A stretch of DNA of 64,000 bases, from contig QEYB01000895.1 in the NCBI GenBank assembly GCA_017562135.1, positions 496,001-560,000 of the forward strand. The letters run 5' to 3'. This document shows positions 24,701 to 38,454 of the stretch, one piece after another. How positions within the stretch are numbered: the stretch's first letter is position 1; each line of letters begins with the position of its first letter. The notes below the pieces were generated by a model. It made no database searches. It saw nothing but the letters and a program-made list of their open reading frames with translations, and had not been told where the DNA came from. This stretch comes from Dipylidium caninum. Taxonomy: Eukaryota; Platyhelminthes; Cestoda; Cyclophyllidea; Dipylidiidae. The position numbers and the translations under genes were made by a program.

Positions 24701-27700
24701 GGATCCATTTTACGAAATTCGATGTCTGTTGTCTGATTTAACCATTATCAAAGATCTTCGTGAAAAGTACGCCCATTTGTATTGGATCTGCTAGATGAAA
24801 ACGAGATTCCTGTTGACGAATTTCTTCAAACACTTCAGGAAATTTCTTTTAATTCGATCTGCCTATTTGTCCTTGGCTTATGGCTGTTTTCCTTTATCCT
24901 TATTATTTCCCCTTAAATTTTGGCCGAGTTATGAGTGATGAAGAACTAAATCATGCTCCCCAGTACTCTTATGATTCCGAAGGTTCAATATGAACCACAA
25001 ATAATGTTAACTCAGCAGTACATTTACCCGATTTGTCCTCTTCTAAGGTACAATCTGAAACTCGATCTGGTGAACTGCAGTGATGTGGATACAAAGTCGA
25101 TCGCTTTCAGATTGATCGATCTGGCTGTCACTTCGCGGAATGGTGATGGGAAGAATACAGTTGTTATGGAGCGCGTTGCCAATTTCATTAAGGTCAGCGC
25201 TATTCTTTCCGTTTGCTCTCGTAAACTTCTCCATTTTCGTACGTTCCTAAAATAACTCTTCTCAACTTTTTTAAAGCAATATTTGATGTCTATGTTTCGG
25301 AATTCGGCTGAATTATAAAAAATACCAAAAAGAAGTTAGTTAGTATTGTGTATTATATTGCCAGTGGTGCTTGAACCCTGGAGTATACTTTTAATTTTCT
25401 CCATTCTACAAGCACTATCTGACATGATGGACGAGAACAGATCAGGTGCCTGTGACCCTTCTCTATATGACAATCCTGATTGTTAAGTAGCGTATCACCC
25501 CATTTCTGACTTTGTATAAATGTTCCTTCGTTTCCTATTTATCCTTTCGAGCATATGGCCGCAAATCTGGTTCATGGCCGTCAATGAACGCATGATCTCC
25601 GGTGAGTCGCGTCTTTGGCGAAGCGCTGAACCGGCCCAGACTGCATAATTGCAGTTGGTTAAGCTGAGTAAATTTGGCGATTATTCATGGGGAGGCGGTC
25701 ATCGAGGGTTGGTGTCAGCCAAAAGTTGGAAGTCCTGAAACCTATTGTTATTTTCTTCACTTTATGCATGTGATGCAGGCATGGGAATGGACGTTCATTG
25801 TTTTACCTCGGGTTGAAGTTGACGTCAACATTGCGAGCTCGTGCGCCGCTACTCATTATTTGTAAGTAGAACCATTCCTCGGTGTAGGACAGCGAGGTCG
25901 TCGTCGTCGTGTTCCATGTCTGATAGCCTTAAGGCGAAATGGCTGGTGTATTTCGTGTGGTAGTGTGAAATGCGATCGTCTATACACGAGACGAGAGGAG
26001 TAGGCGACTCACGGCAGTCCGTCTATCTCACAAAAATATCGTCTTGCCGAGGATTGGCAGAACGAGCTATCGGAAGTTTGAGAATTTGATGTTGAGGATC
26101 GATCTTGGCGACGTGAGCATAGGCATGAAGTATGTTGATAAAATCTTTATCTGCTATACGTGATGGCCGTATAGGATTTTTATTAGTATAATCGGGTGTT
26201 TTTTGCTTCCAAGTCGTCATTAACGTGGAAATTAAGACGTTTGGTTTGTGTCCACGTTGAGGAGAGTTGCGCTATTTAAGCAAATGGATTTCACCGTTTT
26301 GGGCTATGAAAGGTTCCCACAAGGTCATTGTTTTTTATTTTTATTTCTTTTATCCATCAAAAACACTTGATGACTTGAAGTGGCTCTTTTCTTGAATTTT
26401 AGACAAATATGGCACTGGTTATCTTTAATGCACGCTTTCACGATTACCCCCTCACTACCAAATGATGTGATATTGTCGAAAAAATATCTAATTGCTGTTA
26501 TAGTTGAAGGCCTAACAATTGGGCGATCGGGGTTCATCCAACACGATTAAGGCTGGTCAGGTTTTGGGAGACCTTCGCTAGTGTTCAATATAAAAGTTTT
26601 TTTAAGGAGAGCCCTACTTCATTAGGAACGTTATGTTATTTTGTGACACAAAACGTCTTTGTAAGTTTGATGAAATGATACCTGTATTTTCGCGCGCATT
26701 TATGCTTTTATGTTTTCCACGTATAACAATTTGACCATGCTTAATCGTTTTTAGGAGAGTAAATTGTGCGCTGATAATGTCTACTTTGACTACTGTCTCG
26801 ATCTTTTGGCTGCTTTCAAATCACCCAACTTACAGCCCATTGCGACGTCCACAGTTGATAGGATGCAGATGACAAGGCTTGAGTCAATCACGACAGGCGA
26901 CTTAATACACCGTTCCTGTTTGGTGGCATCGTGGATAAAGTCGTTGGACTATCGGTGTAAGGTGGGTGGATAGAAGAACTTTTTTTGCCTAACCGATTAT
27001 CATAAAATATGAAAAGTGCGTTAGCTATTCCCAGCTAACCTGTTGTACTTACTTCATTATTTTATTTTTTTTACTTGAATGTAGACTGCTCAATTTCTTA
27101 CCAAAATCATGCCAATGCCTTGGCCAACACAGCTTCACACTATCGTGGATTCCGTTCTCACTGATTGCACTCCAGGTCGGTCCGAGGACGTGCTCTTGGC
27201 TGTTAGATGTCTTTCTCGGCGGTCTAACAGGGCAAAGGCGGTTGGTATTCTTTCAACGCAAGTATACTCATTACTCAGATACATTGTTTCCCTGATTCAA
27301 TTCATATTTGCGAACAGTGCGATATTTGCAATCTTTGATGTATCCTCAGTGATAGCCCTATACAACGGCTCAGCATGTCATAAATAATAATCTTATTGTA
27401 CTTCAATACAATCAGATATGAGTTGGAACTGGACAATAGTCCCGCTTTTGGTCTCGCTCGCAATCTCAGTGGTCTACTCTTACATGCCCCGCCTCCTTGG
27501 CTAAGCGTTCCGCGCTCACGTCTATCTGCGTCGCGTCCATTTCGCCCTCGTCGAGAAGTGCTAGAAGATGCCTTACGAGTGGCCCAACTCCTCACTCCAC
27601 CGCGAGATCACCACACAGTGCCTCTCGCACACTGGCTCTCATTCATCTTCGTCTCGCACTTAACCAGACTCTGCTCATCCCTGATGACCGTACCCTTGAC

Positions 27701-30700
27701 GTTCATCAGCGCGTCCACTACCTTCTCTCCACCGTATTCGAGGAGGTGATCACTTTAGAACGAAAAGGCGGTCAGAGCTTTATGGAGACTTTGTTCACTG
27801 AAGCTCTTGATGGTTTGGCTGCACTATGGGACTTAACCCGTTGTGGATCTGAGCGCGTAAGTCGCGTCGGCGAGTAATGCATTTGGGAAAACAGTAACAA
27901 CTGTATGATATGAGTAAAATGGCAACACAACACGACTTGATCACATGATGAAACAACTGCGATGAAACCTCGCAGGCTTTTCGTTCGTGTCGTAGGAGAC
28001 CATTTTTAGTTCGAACCTAAACTGGATAAGTCTCTGGAAATGGTCACGTCACAAATGCTGATTTACTTAGGCGTCAGAGTAATTCCGTCTTGGTTGTAAT
28101 AAACACTTATTATATCTGACATGGTAGTTGAATTTCATAATGGGCGGACGAAGCAACTCCATATGCTGTTGCTGCAGACAGAATGGAGAATCAAGAATAA
28201 TATTACACGTTTTTTCCGCGTTAATGACATACGATACACCTATTGATGAGCACGAAATTGTTCTTGGGCTTTCCATCAACTTGAATTAATGATTCTTGAG
28301 CGTTTGACAATTCTGTTGAATATTTTGAGTTAAAGGCACGAAGTAGGTTTCATACCGGCGTTTTTTTAAAATTGAAGTTGCATTTTGCTCCTTCAGGCCT
28401 CGCTCTACCTCGATGTGTTTGCTTGCACTGCTTTGGAGGCCACCAAAATTTGCAGTCCTCATTCAATTGTTGGAAAGAAGGCAGCACGCTGGCTTAATTT
28501 CATCCGTTTGGAAAAAAACATTCTGCAACATCTCGAGACACACGTTGAAGATGTCTCGGTTTTGAACCAATCTCGCACACCCGATGCGCTGGAGGAGGCA
28601 ATTATAAGACTGGCCTCGAAACACTCCTCTGGAAGCGGTCTCTTCTGTTCACAAAGCATAGCGCTTCTCAACCTCCTCTCTTGTTCGCAGTCAGTAAACC
28701 TATCTGGGGTGAACAGAGACATTCTCCTCTTTGAGTCCTGGCTATCCAACGACTTTTCCCTTGAAAATACAGTTACTGTGGTAAAGCAGCTCCTAAGACG
28801 CATGAGAATGAGTCCCAGAGGTGGCTTTCTTGATCCCGACACAGTATATAAATTTGTCGTGGGAAAATTCATGCCACTCTTGACCAAAACAGAAATTGGA
28901 ATGCATTTTGAACAGGTGGCTTTCTTGCTGCAATTCCTCCATGATCTCATCCTTGGCGCATTCAGCAGAGGTAATTTAAAGCCTCAAAAAGTACCCTCTC
29001 TGCTAATAGATTTTACCCCAAAGTTTAGGTTGTTTAGAAGTGCCGCTTGTCCTGACGTCGTTGTCACCTGCTTTCTCTGTGACGTGTCATTGGTCCACAG
29101 TCGAAGCGTTTTTGCTAATGTTACTCTGTTTTTGCACTAATAGCAGTCAATTTTTGGTAAATCCCTCCATGATGATAACCGTATTTCAAAAGCCCCGAAG
29201 TGGCTCAACGTTTTTCGTCTATTTAATGTGTGATGAACAGTCATGTTGTGTTTCACCTCTTTAGAATTCTAGCAGGTACTCATAGATGGTTGAAAAGCAT
29301 TTCATTTAGATTGTTACGACGTTTTCAAAAAGTATGCGTTGTTCTTACAGACATAGTCTCCCCCAAGAAGAGATGCATTTTCAGTTTGGTGGCCTGTGTG
29401 GCTGTCGCCTTCTCTCAACTTGCGAAACGGTTCAATGTGAGTTTTTCTGCGGTTTTTAGATTGCCTTTATTAATGGCCTTAATAAATTGCCGTTTTGTCT
29501 AAAATATTTTTCTAAAAATCTATGTTGGCGTTTTACTTTTGATCCAAGTTGTTGTGTTAAATGGAGCGATTTCGTCAGGACCGCCAGTGAAAGCAATAAA
29601 TGTGCTACCGCACATTTTAAGAAAGAATGAGAGAATTAAAGCTCCTATGATTTTTCCCGAGTCCTTAGTAGGGACGTCGAGGGGCCATGGAATTCGAATA
29701 TTCCTCCTCCCTGATTTTGTCAACATCACTTTTTGTGGAATTTTGGAGCAGACACTTAATGCCAAAACTTCTCATCATAGTGATTGAACGTCCGCTCAGT
29801 ACGAACAGTTGAAACTCTATCATCGCTGGAGACATGAAACCAGTACACTATAGTGTTCGTTTGTTTAACGTGTAGTCCTTTTTCTTGTCTTCTTTTCATC
29901 TTTAGTAAGACCTTTTGTCTTGACACTGCGAAAAACTCAGTTGGCTGAGTAATACCTTGTCTAAATTCCACTACATAAATGTTTTTTGAAGCTGTCTATT
30001 GTCGTGGATCTTGGTGGTAGTCTCGACAAGTTGACCTCTATCACTTTCTGGAACCCAACTCGCTTGTTTCACTGAGGCATTGTTTCACCAACTCTAAAAA
30101 GAGTGGTGTCAGTTAATCGCTTTACCCTAAACACAAATATTTCTTTCCCTTTTTTTAAGGTGGGTATTCACGCCCTTTTCACTATGGCGTTAGGCTTTGC
30201 GACGTGCCACTTATCGTTGCACGCAAAAACTTTGGTCCTACCTTCAGTTATTCCGTTAATTGGCCTTAAGCACGAATCTTCGGTTATTCACCCTATGTCT
30301 CAGCAAAATTTCCTGCTATGAGTGTTCTTGTTCAAATGGAATTTGCACATTGGTGTGTTATTATTAAACTAACTTTTGGTGTTGAAATATCTCCATACTT
30401 AGGTCCCATAGCAGGCGAATATAGAGAAAGCGGGTCCTTGATGAGCCTACCTCGGCAATATTTGGGAATTAAAAAGGCACCTTGTACTTCGTATCTTTAC
30501 GAAATAGATAACTTGGAGGAAATATGCCCTAGAATTGCTACGATCCTCTACTCGTTTTAGGAGACGGACGTTCATTACAGTCCATTTGAAAACTGGAATT
30601 TCTCTCTTCTACACGAGGAGAAAGTGCGTCAAGATGTGAATTTAGAGACGGCACAAAGTATTTCTTCATCAACTTTGCAATGGCTTCTAAAGATCATCCA

Positions 30701-33700
30701 ACACGTGAAAAGAGATGGTAAAGACAAATAGGGTTTTTTTCATAATTTCGCCTGGGATCGGGCTAATCTTTAAATAACCTAAATGCCATCGCTTCTGTTT
30801 TACACAGTTTTCCTCGTTCATGCATGTCTGCATTCTGCAGGGCGAAATGCGTCCCCCTTAAAAGTCTTCATTTATGTTACTTAGACGATCCTAATTCTCT
30901 GCCAAATCTACTTGGCGAGGGTTTACAACTTGCTGCCGAATACGCAAACAAGTTGGATTTGGTGTTCACCGTATCGTTTCCTATGCTAGGATTGCTGGCA
31001 TCGCTTTACCTTGAGGAACTCTCTACCGCTTCACCGGTATATATTCTGCATTCATTCTTATCCAATATTTAGCCTTTTAAGAACTTGGAGAGGCCTCACT
31101 TGTACTTTTTCAAATGATTTTTTGCAATGTGCTACACATCTGGCGAATAATGTGTAGTGAAATCCACGGTTTTTTAAATCTTATAATCACACTACCTTTA
31201 ATGGATGTTTCCATGTGACCGTCTCCGAAATTTCAGGGAGTCGCTGATGACAGTGTAAATGAGGACCTTGACGCGGAGTCGACTGGTTCAGGCACAGGGA
31301 CAAGCCTAATGAACCACTTGCTTTCTGTCCTCCATGGAAACGCTAATCAGTGGATGAGCCATGTCTTAGACTGTCTCCTCAGCGCCTCGCACCTAGACCT
31401 ACCATTGGGTTTTGGACTCGCCGTGTGTTTGCCTTTCGCTGCAAGCAGCTCTCAATTGCGCCAAATGGTTGCAGCCAACCCTCGGGCCGCCACCAAGATT
31501 CAAGTGTGTTCTGTTACTTTTGCCCTCGAAACACTGCCCACATGCCTGCCCGAAATGGATGTCCCATGTTATATGCAAATATGACCATTTTCTTTTGGTA
31601 CTTTGTTTCAGGTTATAGCTTCAATGATGTTTAAGGCGGCAAATTTGTTCCCCACCAGATCGTCAAAACAACTGATTGAAAGTGCTTGTAAGCTTTCTAT
31701 GAATGCCAAATGGGACGCTGTTTTACGTGTGTACGGGGTGAGTGCTATCTTTTAAACTGTTCTTTTGACCAGAGTGAGTGGTAGTTTTGAGCAATGCAAC
31801 AGGTTAAAACGGCAGTCACAGGGAGATAATTGTTTGCCCGAGAAAGAATCCTCCATGCTCTTAACGTATGCTTCTTGTAACAGTTACGCCTGAGTCGACG
31901 CGACCCTCGTCCAGAAGTCGTACTCGATCATCTGCTGCAAATTGTGCCCACGTTCTGTCAGACAGTTGCCATCACCAATCCCCTCCAGCTTGGCGCTGGC
32001 TCTGGTGGATCAAAACCTACGCCCTCCATTCGTGAAATAATTGAATTTTGTGAAGACTTTCATCAGGACAGCCGACAAGCATTGCTCAAACACTTGAAGG
32101 CGCTTCTTCGGACTCAATTCTCTCGCAAATTGGATGAAAACGGATTGGTGGATGAGTTGGAGAGTTTCAAGTTAGTGAACTTGGCATTTCGTTTACTTAC
32201 CTGAACGGTACGTTTCGAGGTGGCGTCTTCTGCACTTACTCTTAATTGTTTTTCCCCTGCCAATTCAACCTTAAAGGGTGGGCATGAGAAGTTGTCAAGT
32301 CAAATTGATAGCTAACAAAAACACAGCGGTGTTTATTTTAGCCTGAGCTGTCGAAACTCTAACCTTCTTGCGCCAGAATGCTGGTCCCATTTTGAAATAT
32401 AAGCCAATTTTTCATTATTCGATTGGTGACTGCATTTGTCTATCCAGGGAATATTCTAAGGTGAAGTTGAGCCGCGCCTCTGATGTCCACAAGGCGCTCC
32501 TCAAGCTCTCCTTTCCAGACAAGGATTTCAAAGAAGTCATAGTGACTTTTTTGAAGCGAAAGTTTGCGAACACCTCCCCCTACGACTATGAACAGTTGTA
32601 CTTCCTGCTTGACACCATAAGTTGCTACGAGGACATGGACCAGGCGCCTCGAGTAAGTGGACGGCACTTACTTTTGCATTCAACTTTTTTTCTTATTTCT
32701 TGATACTTTGAACCATCCTACTATTTTAGTAAAAAATTGCGTAGAATTCCATATTGGCACATCTGCAGTGATGTGTGACACAATCCACAACATAATCTGT
32801 TTGTGTTTTATCTAAAACAACACTTGATGAAGAACTTTGTCGGTGTGAATGATTACCGTCATTTACGTCATTCGAGTCCTGCGTTTTAAAGAGTTGCCTC
32901 ACATTCAAAATAATGATATACTCAGACGAAATTTTGTGGGAAATCTGCTAGTGTGTTGGTGAACGAGTGTGGATAACTCACTAGGACGACGAGGTGTAAC
33001 ATGCTGTCAGTCCCTTGGGGCATGACATTGATCGGACCTAAGGGTTATTGCAATTATATGACGGCTACTTACCGCAGTGCCCGGTCGCATCCAAATCGCG
33101 TGTGCGGTCAACACGTTCTTTGTTTCTTTCCTAACTGCTACATCGCCGCAACCAACTGAACAAGACACGCCTTCCTTTATCCGTTTCACGCTATTCAGTC
33201 GGTATATCGCTTCTTACTTAACTGATGATCGACTTATGAATGTCTGGAATAAAAAATGCATGTTCTAAACTTTGCATTCTTTTGCAGATGTACGCCCTTT
33301 TAGCTTTTCTACAAAGCTACAAACTAAAACGCAGCCGTGATATCCTCGCAAATCAAAGCTTCGTTTCAACTTCTCCTGACGAAGTGAGTCCCGTTCTACA
33401 CCAACTTAACTGCCAAATTTGTCGGGCAATACAACTTTACTCCCCACTTGCACTTCCAGCCCACTAGTTCGGAAGAATTTCCCTTGGAGAAGCATCGACT
33501 TCCATTCCATCCCCTCTGCAGTGCGTCTGGCTTCGCCTACTTCAGTAAGTCAACCGCATCTGGCCGCTATTCATCATCATTTAACCCAACAACCCAACAT
33601 ATTTCTGTTTTAGAGAACGAAATTGACCTCTTGAATGTGGATAAGTGGCTGAAATTAAATGATATAATGAAGGTATGTGCTTTACTTTACGACACTGGCT

Positions 33701-36700
33701 GGGGGCGGGAGGGGGATTCGAAATAAGCTAATTACATCCAATTGTGGGACTAGCCTAATTTTGTCTTGTTCATCCCTCCGATCTACTTTGCTCCGCCTAC
33801 TAATTGCATTATATACCTACCTCGACGAGTGGCACCCATAAAGTCCGTCAAATTTCATGTCCTAACCCCTTTAGCATATGTACTGGCGGTATATTGCGTT
33901 ATAGTGGGAGCTCTCGGACAGTATTCGTATGGCGGTTTTGTCTAACGGACTGAAAAGTCTACAGAAAATTGGGCTTCTGCGGCTATTACCTCACAAAGTC
34001 ATCCCTTCAGCTGCCCATGATGCCGCCAAATTCTTCTTCCACACGGTCATGGCCAATTGTGCGGATCCCGAAGTGTGGGAACAGGCATTAGCCTGCAAAA
34101 ACATTGTTCGATGCTACTTTTCTCGTGTTTGCCAACTCCTTCTCCCCGTGAAGAATCGAATGAATCTTCTAGTGTTTCTCGGAGGTATTGTTTTTGTATG
34201 CATGTTGCGGATGGTCCAGTAAGTTGAATGGACTAGGGTGTTTCGTCATTGCAAAACAATTTCATAACTGATCACAAGTACTGGCTCATTTGCTGGTCCT
34301 TCATGGAATACCCCGAGCACCGGTCTCTATGACTTAGCCTCAGATTTTCTTTTGACGTACCTGTTCTAAGTTGCTTTTGCCCAATCCTAAGTGGTAGTAG
34401 TCCATTCATTCGCCTTTTTCTTGATGACAGAGACATTCTCACGATTTCGAGACGGTCCTATCAAACTACTGTTCCTTGAGATGGCACTGCACCTGGCGGA
34501 TGGCTGGCGAGGAGGCGACAGCAGCTGTGGCAGTTCGACGCACTCCCAATCCTCGGCCGCGTACACCGACTGCAGCACGTCCACCTCGACGCGCACCATA
34601 ATGCGGCTGGAGGGGGGTGTCTCGGAGCGCATCAAAAAGATTCTCGAGGAGGCTGAATCGTGTCGCCAAAAATTGGCCGTCGAAGCCTGTCTACACCGCT
34701 TTGGCATTACCCGCCTCTGGCCAGACATTCTCATTCAAGTTCCATCGTGAGCTCATCGCGTTTTCCAACCATATTTTTCATCGGATTTTTCCTTCGTATG
34801 CATCGTTTGTCGGTGTGAGAAATGGTTTCTTTTCATCTACATACGCACAAAATGCAAATATAAAATTGTAGGGCTTTTCAAATTTTGTCATCCACTGGCA
34901 ACTCTCTCGTAGGCTCCTTACTTTACGGTCTATTAGTAGTTTGCTGAAGTAAAAATACCGACTTTTCGCGTGAACACTAGAATCTACATTTCGTTAAGGC
35001 TTTTTTTCAACTCAATGTTTATTTTAGTGGTAAATGAAATCTGTTGCTCTTTCTCATCGTTTTGCGCCCTGAAAAGTTAATAAGTCAGGCGTTATTATTA
35101 TTTGAACAAAGAAACCCACTTGATTCTACAAATACCACCAAACCCATAGTCATCAAGGCCTCGTTTGGGTTTTGTCAGCAAGACTCAGTAGTTTATGTTA
35201 GATCCTTTTTCTTTTCATTTCTGTCTCGCCAACATAGTATTGCTTGTTTAATTTTGATTAAATAGGTCGCTTTGTAACCCCCAGAGTGATCATTTTTTAA
35301 TTATTGCCAAATTATTGGTTCGTAAGATCGTCTGTTCTTGTGGATCTGCTTTTGGCCAAGTCGGGTTTGATCTACGCCTCGAATGGGCCGCATCCAATCG
35401 TGGCCTACCACAAACGAGAGAAGGTCCTGTCGATGCTGCACAGTGCTCTGCGAGAGCTGCTTTCTTTGCAGGGTGTCGAATTCGCCGCGTGGAGTCGTCA
35501 GGTGGTGTGGCAGCGCCTCCGTCTGCCCAAGTCCATTCGTCCTCACGAGTGGTCGGAGGCCACACCTGATGCCGGTGGCGATGAGCTGGTCGACTTGAAC
35601 TCCACTGCCATCGTCTTCGACCTCGACGGCTCGATCCTCCCTTCGAGCGACCAGGCCAACCTCTCTCTTACTACAATCGCCTCGGTACTACCGTTCATTC
35701 AGTGCATCTGGGCGTTTTGTATTATCAACCCCCTCATTGAGCCCGCATACTCGCAGCCTTGCTTGTCGTCCTCCATTTCTGGAACCCGACTTTTAAATGT
35801 CTAGCCTACTGCTGAAAGTATTTTGCCCTAGTTAATGTGTTCCTATCATTTTCCTCCATGAAACCATATTTTACCATTCACATTACTCTTCTTTTTCGTA
35901 CTTTTTATCACCATTAATCGGTTCAACTTGGATGCCATGATAGATAACCAGTGCGCCTCATCGGGATTACTGACCCCTCTCGAGTAACTTTATACTTACT
36001 TTTCCGATTTCTTAATGCAACAGTGTAACTCGGAAACGCCTTCCGAGCTTGCCTGTGTCTTCGGATTAATTCGTCCGCGCAAATGTCTGAATGAGATGCT
36101 ACTGCGTACATGAAATTATGTGGTCGCTTAATGACGTGACGATGATTCACTGGCGTGTGCTCCTCCTGTCTTTCCACTAGCCGGACATTTTTAGTCCTCG
36201 GGGGTCAGATGATCGTGGCGCAGCGGGTGAACCAGAGGAGAGCGACTTTGTGTTGGCGGAGTTTTTAACCACCACAACCACCGAGAACACCGGCGGCAAA
36301 GACGGAGGTCTCGGTGTGACGAGGGTGTTAGCTGACTGGTGCCTACTTCGTCCGCCTGATCCGAGTGTTCTGCAGTCCCTCGGCTCGCAGGAGCTAAGGA
36401 GGCGGTGGCGCGCGATCCGTCTTATTCTGCGTTGTTGCAAATTACCCACTCTCGCTCTGACTCCCGACTCCGATCCCGCCTCTCCATTGGTAATCGTCGA
36501 ATACCTTTATTCCCTCGCTGCACTGGCCCGACAGAAGTGACTTTTTGTATTGTCAGCTTTACAACTTTTCCTCCCCTGTTGCATTCTGTCGCATTTTTAT
36601 AAATAAAATATTCCGTTTTATCTGACGCTTTTTTATACGACCCCCCTGTTCCACTTGGGAGGTTCTCAATATGGTTCCTCTTGCGAGTTTATGTTGACAG

Positions 36701-37130
36701 TAAACAATTTTTTTGCGTTACTGTCAGTGTTTGCAAGGTTACGGACGTTGGTTCCACTTGTCTTCGACTGTGAGGCCCAGACTTTCACTCGACCTGCTAG
36801 TTTGTAACTCCCGAATTAAAGGCAACCCGATCATTTCCCTGTTCACATTCTCTGCGTTCCACCTTCCGAACATACTTTTTTTTAAGAACAATGCTACTCT
36901 GTTGGTCTTTCCAATGGCCGTCACCTTCGTTGGAGTTGTTCCTCCACTCTGAAGGCTTTCGACAATTGGTCGACTGCACCTTAAATTTGTGGTATTTCTC
37001 CACAATTAAGACAAACAAGTCTCTTATGATAGGCCCCAACCATTTCAAGACGGCGGATCACGGGCACAGGCGTTACATCTTATCGAGAAGGGGATGATTC
37101 CGATATTTGGGCCCATTTTCGCGCTATTCA
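21764..37130 (+). CDS. KNTC1: KNTC1 (Rod): kinetochore-associated subunit of the RZZ complex
   Basis: KNTC1/Rod forms the RZZ complex with ZW10 and Zwilch. It recruits dynein and Mad1 to unattached kinetochores for the spindle checkpoint. The gene is split into about thirty exons. Segments that align in order with human KNTC1 (about 2200 residues) include VREKNFIEARRFATIHNLS (near 23010), RYNLKLDLVNC...IAFRLID (25046-25190), VLEDALRVAQLL (27558), SPFENWNF (30575), IREIIEFCEDFHQ (32025), NTSPYDYEQLYFLLDTI and LLAFLQSYKLKRSR (32568 and 33300), LPFHPL (33510), DGPIKLLFLEMALHLADGW (34453) and TRVLADWCLL (36320). The N-terminal part (21.7-22.9 kb) looks like a degenerate beta-propeller, as expected. 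The last firm exon reaches a stop at 36538-36540, with AATAAA at 36602. A further segment at 37010-37130 (LHLIEKGMIPIFGPIFALF) resembles the next part of human KNTC1, so the 3' end is unresolved. Confidence 0.85.
36602..36607 (+). terminator. Candidate polyadenylation signal in KNTC1
   Basis: AATAAA lies about 60 bp after an in-frame TGA (36538-36540) that closes the last firm KNTC1 exon. It would mark a transcript end if the gene stops here. The KNTC1-like segment further on at about 37010-37130 suggests that it may instead be an intronic or alternative site. Confidence 0.35.
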
Positions 37131-38078
37131 ACCATTGTAGAGGAACAGTGGTCCAAATCTAAGCTTTATTTGTTAATATGAATGGCTTTGCTTAGGGGGA
37201 TGGTCACAGGCGGTTCTATTGCGTCTAACTTTTCACGAGGGCTTTTTGAATGTCATTTCTTTCCAATGACAAACGCCTCAGTTAAATATTTTCTTGTGGC
37301 TGATCTCTCCGCTGCAACGTGCGGTGATGCGTCCAGTGGACACGAGTGAATTTAAGTTTTGCCTGGCGGATCCTCTCTCATTTTATACCGTCGTAGTTGC
37401 CACTTTCTCGCCCCAGCCAATGCCAATACTGCGCATCCACCACGAGTGAATTGGGATAAGTAAGAGGAATGGTGGTTGGGTGTCGCCCATTATTGTGTAC
37501 AAGCACCAGTAAGCGTCTCCTTTGAGGCCTGTGCTTCGCCCCGACGCGGATAGTCCTCCTCCCCCCCGCCCCCCAGCGCCTGCGCAAATCGACACAGTTG
37601 CGGGTGTGCCCGAGGTGGGGACACAGGCGGGTTTGGATGGGGCTCTCCAGCGGGGTCGACGCCTTGGAGACGCGGGGGAAGATATCGCCACAACTGTCCG
37701 CATGGCTATGTACACTGAGGGTGTGGAAGGGGATGGAGAGTGGGGAGTTGCGGGGTGGGGGTGGGGAGGGGCCTTTGTAAAACAGGCTAGTGGAATGGAT
37801 TTGTGCTCCTAAATGACCACCAAAGCCTCCAGGTACTGAAAGGAAAGAGAAGTTGCCGACTTTAAAGCAACGACCGTAGTTTTACTGCCCCGTGCCACCC
37901 ACCATCCTCTACTCTGTCCCTTCTAATGGGCAAAAAGCGGAGAATTTCAGAGATGGCCTAACGCGCACCTCACGCTGCCCTCCACCGGCGCAGCGACCAG
38001 GCGGTGGGGCGCTGTCACTCCAATTCGCTGGGGCTCATGTTGGGGGAGGGGTTAAGTGCATCAGACCTACCTCTTCCA
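37131..38078. other. Unresolved region at the KNTC1 3' end
   Basis: The remaining KNTC1 C-terminal exons should lie here if the gene is full-length. A C-rich tract (about 37553-37580) and a G-rich tract (about 37735-37772) produce long open frames on both strands. None of them resembles a known family, and I could not place an exon with confidence. Confidence 0.4.
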
Positions 38079-38222
38079 GGCGGAGGAGTATCGTCGATCC
38101 GTCGCCACTGGACGCCGTGAAGGCGGCTACAAATTCACAGATTTCCAGTTAACCGTGTGCTTCGACTTCCACGACATGTGCCGTGTGAAGACGCTGTTTA
38201 CTAGGCTGCAGATGTTGTACTG
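38079..38222 (+). CDS. Possible terminal plus-strand exon
   Basis: After a good acceptor with a pyrimidine tract (about 38065-38078), an open frame reads AEEYRRSVATGRREGGYKFT and continues to a TGA at 38220-38222, ending in VKTLFTRLQMLY. It could be the last exon of KNTC1, but I see no clear match to the human C-terminus. It overlaps, in antisense, the place where the last calpain exon would be expected, so at most one of the two readings is likely to be right. Confidence 0.25.
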
Positions 38223-38454
38223 ACTTTAGTCGAAATGCCGAACTTAAGTCTAAATTTAAGGTGTTACAAGCAAACGTAAGTACAACGGAAGATTTCTTCT
38301 CACAATGTGCAAAGAAAGCCGTGCTTTGTGAGCGCAAACTTTTACTCGTGGATTACGCCTAGGCTGGAGTGGAAGCCGGAGCAAAGTTCACTCTTTCAGC
38401 GATGTTCGAGTAGAACAAAGGGCCCAGGAGGGCGGAGGGGCGGGGTGGACTCAC

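Noticed and set aside
21764..37130. Assignment of the long plus-strand gene to NBAS
   Set aside because: NBAS is a distant relative of similar size, but several segments match KNTC1 in order, including the SPYDYEQLYFLLDTI and LAFLQSYK pair.
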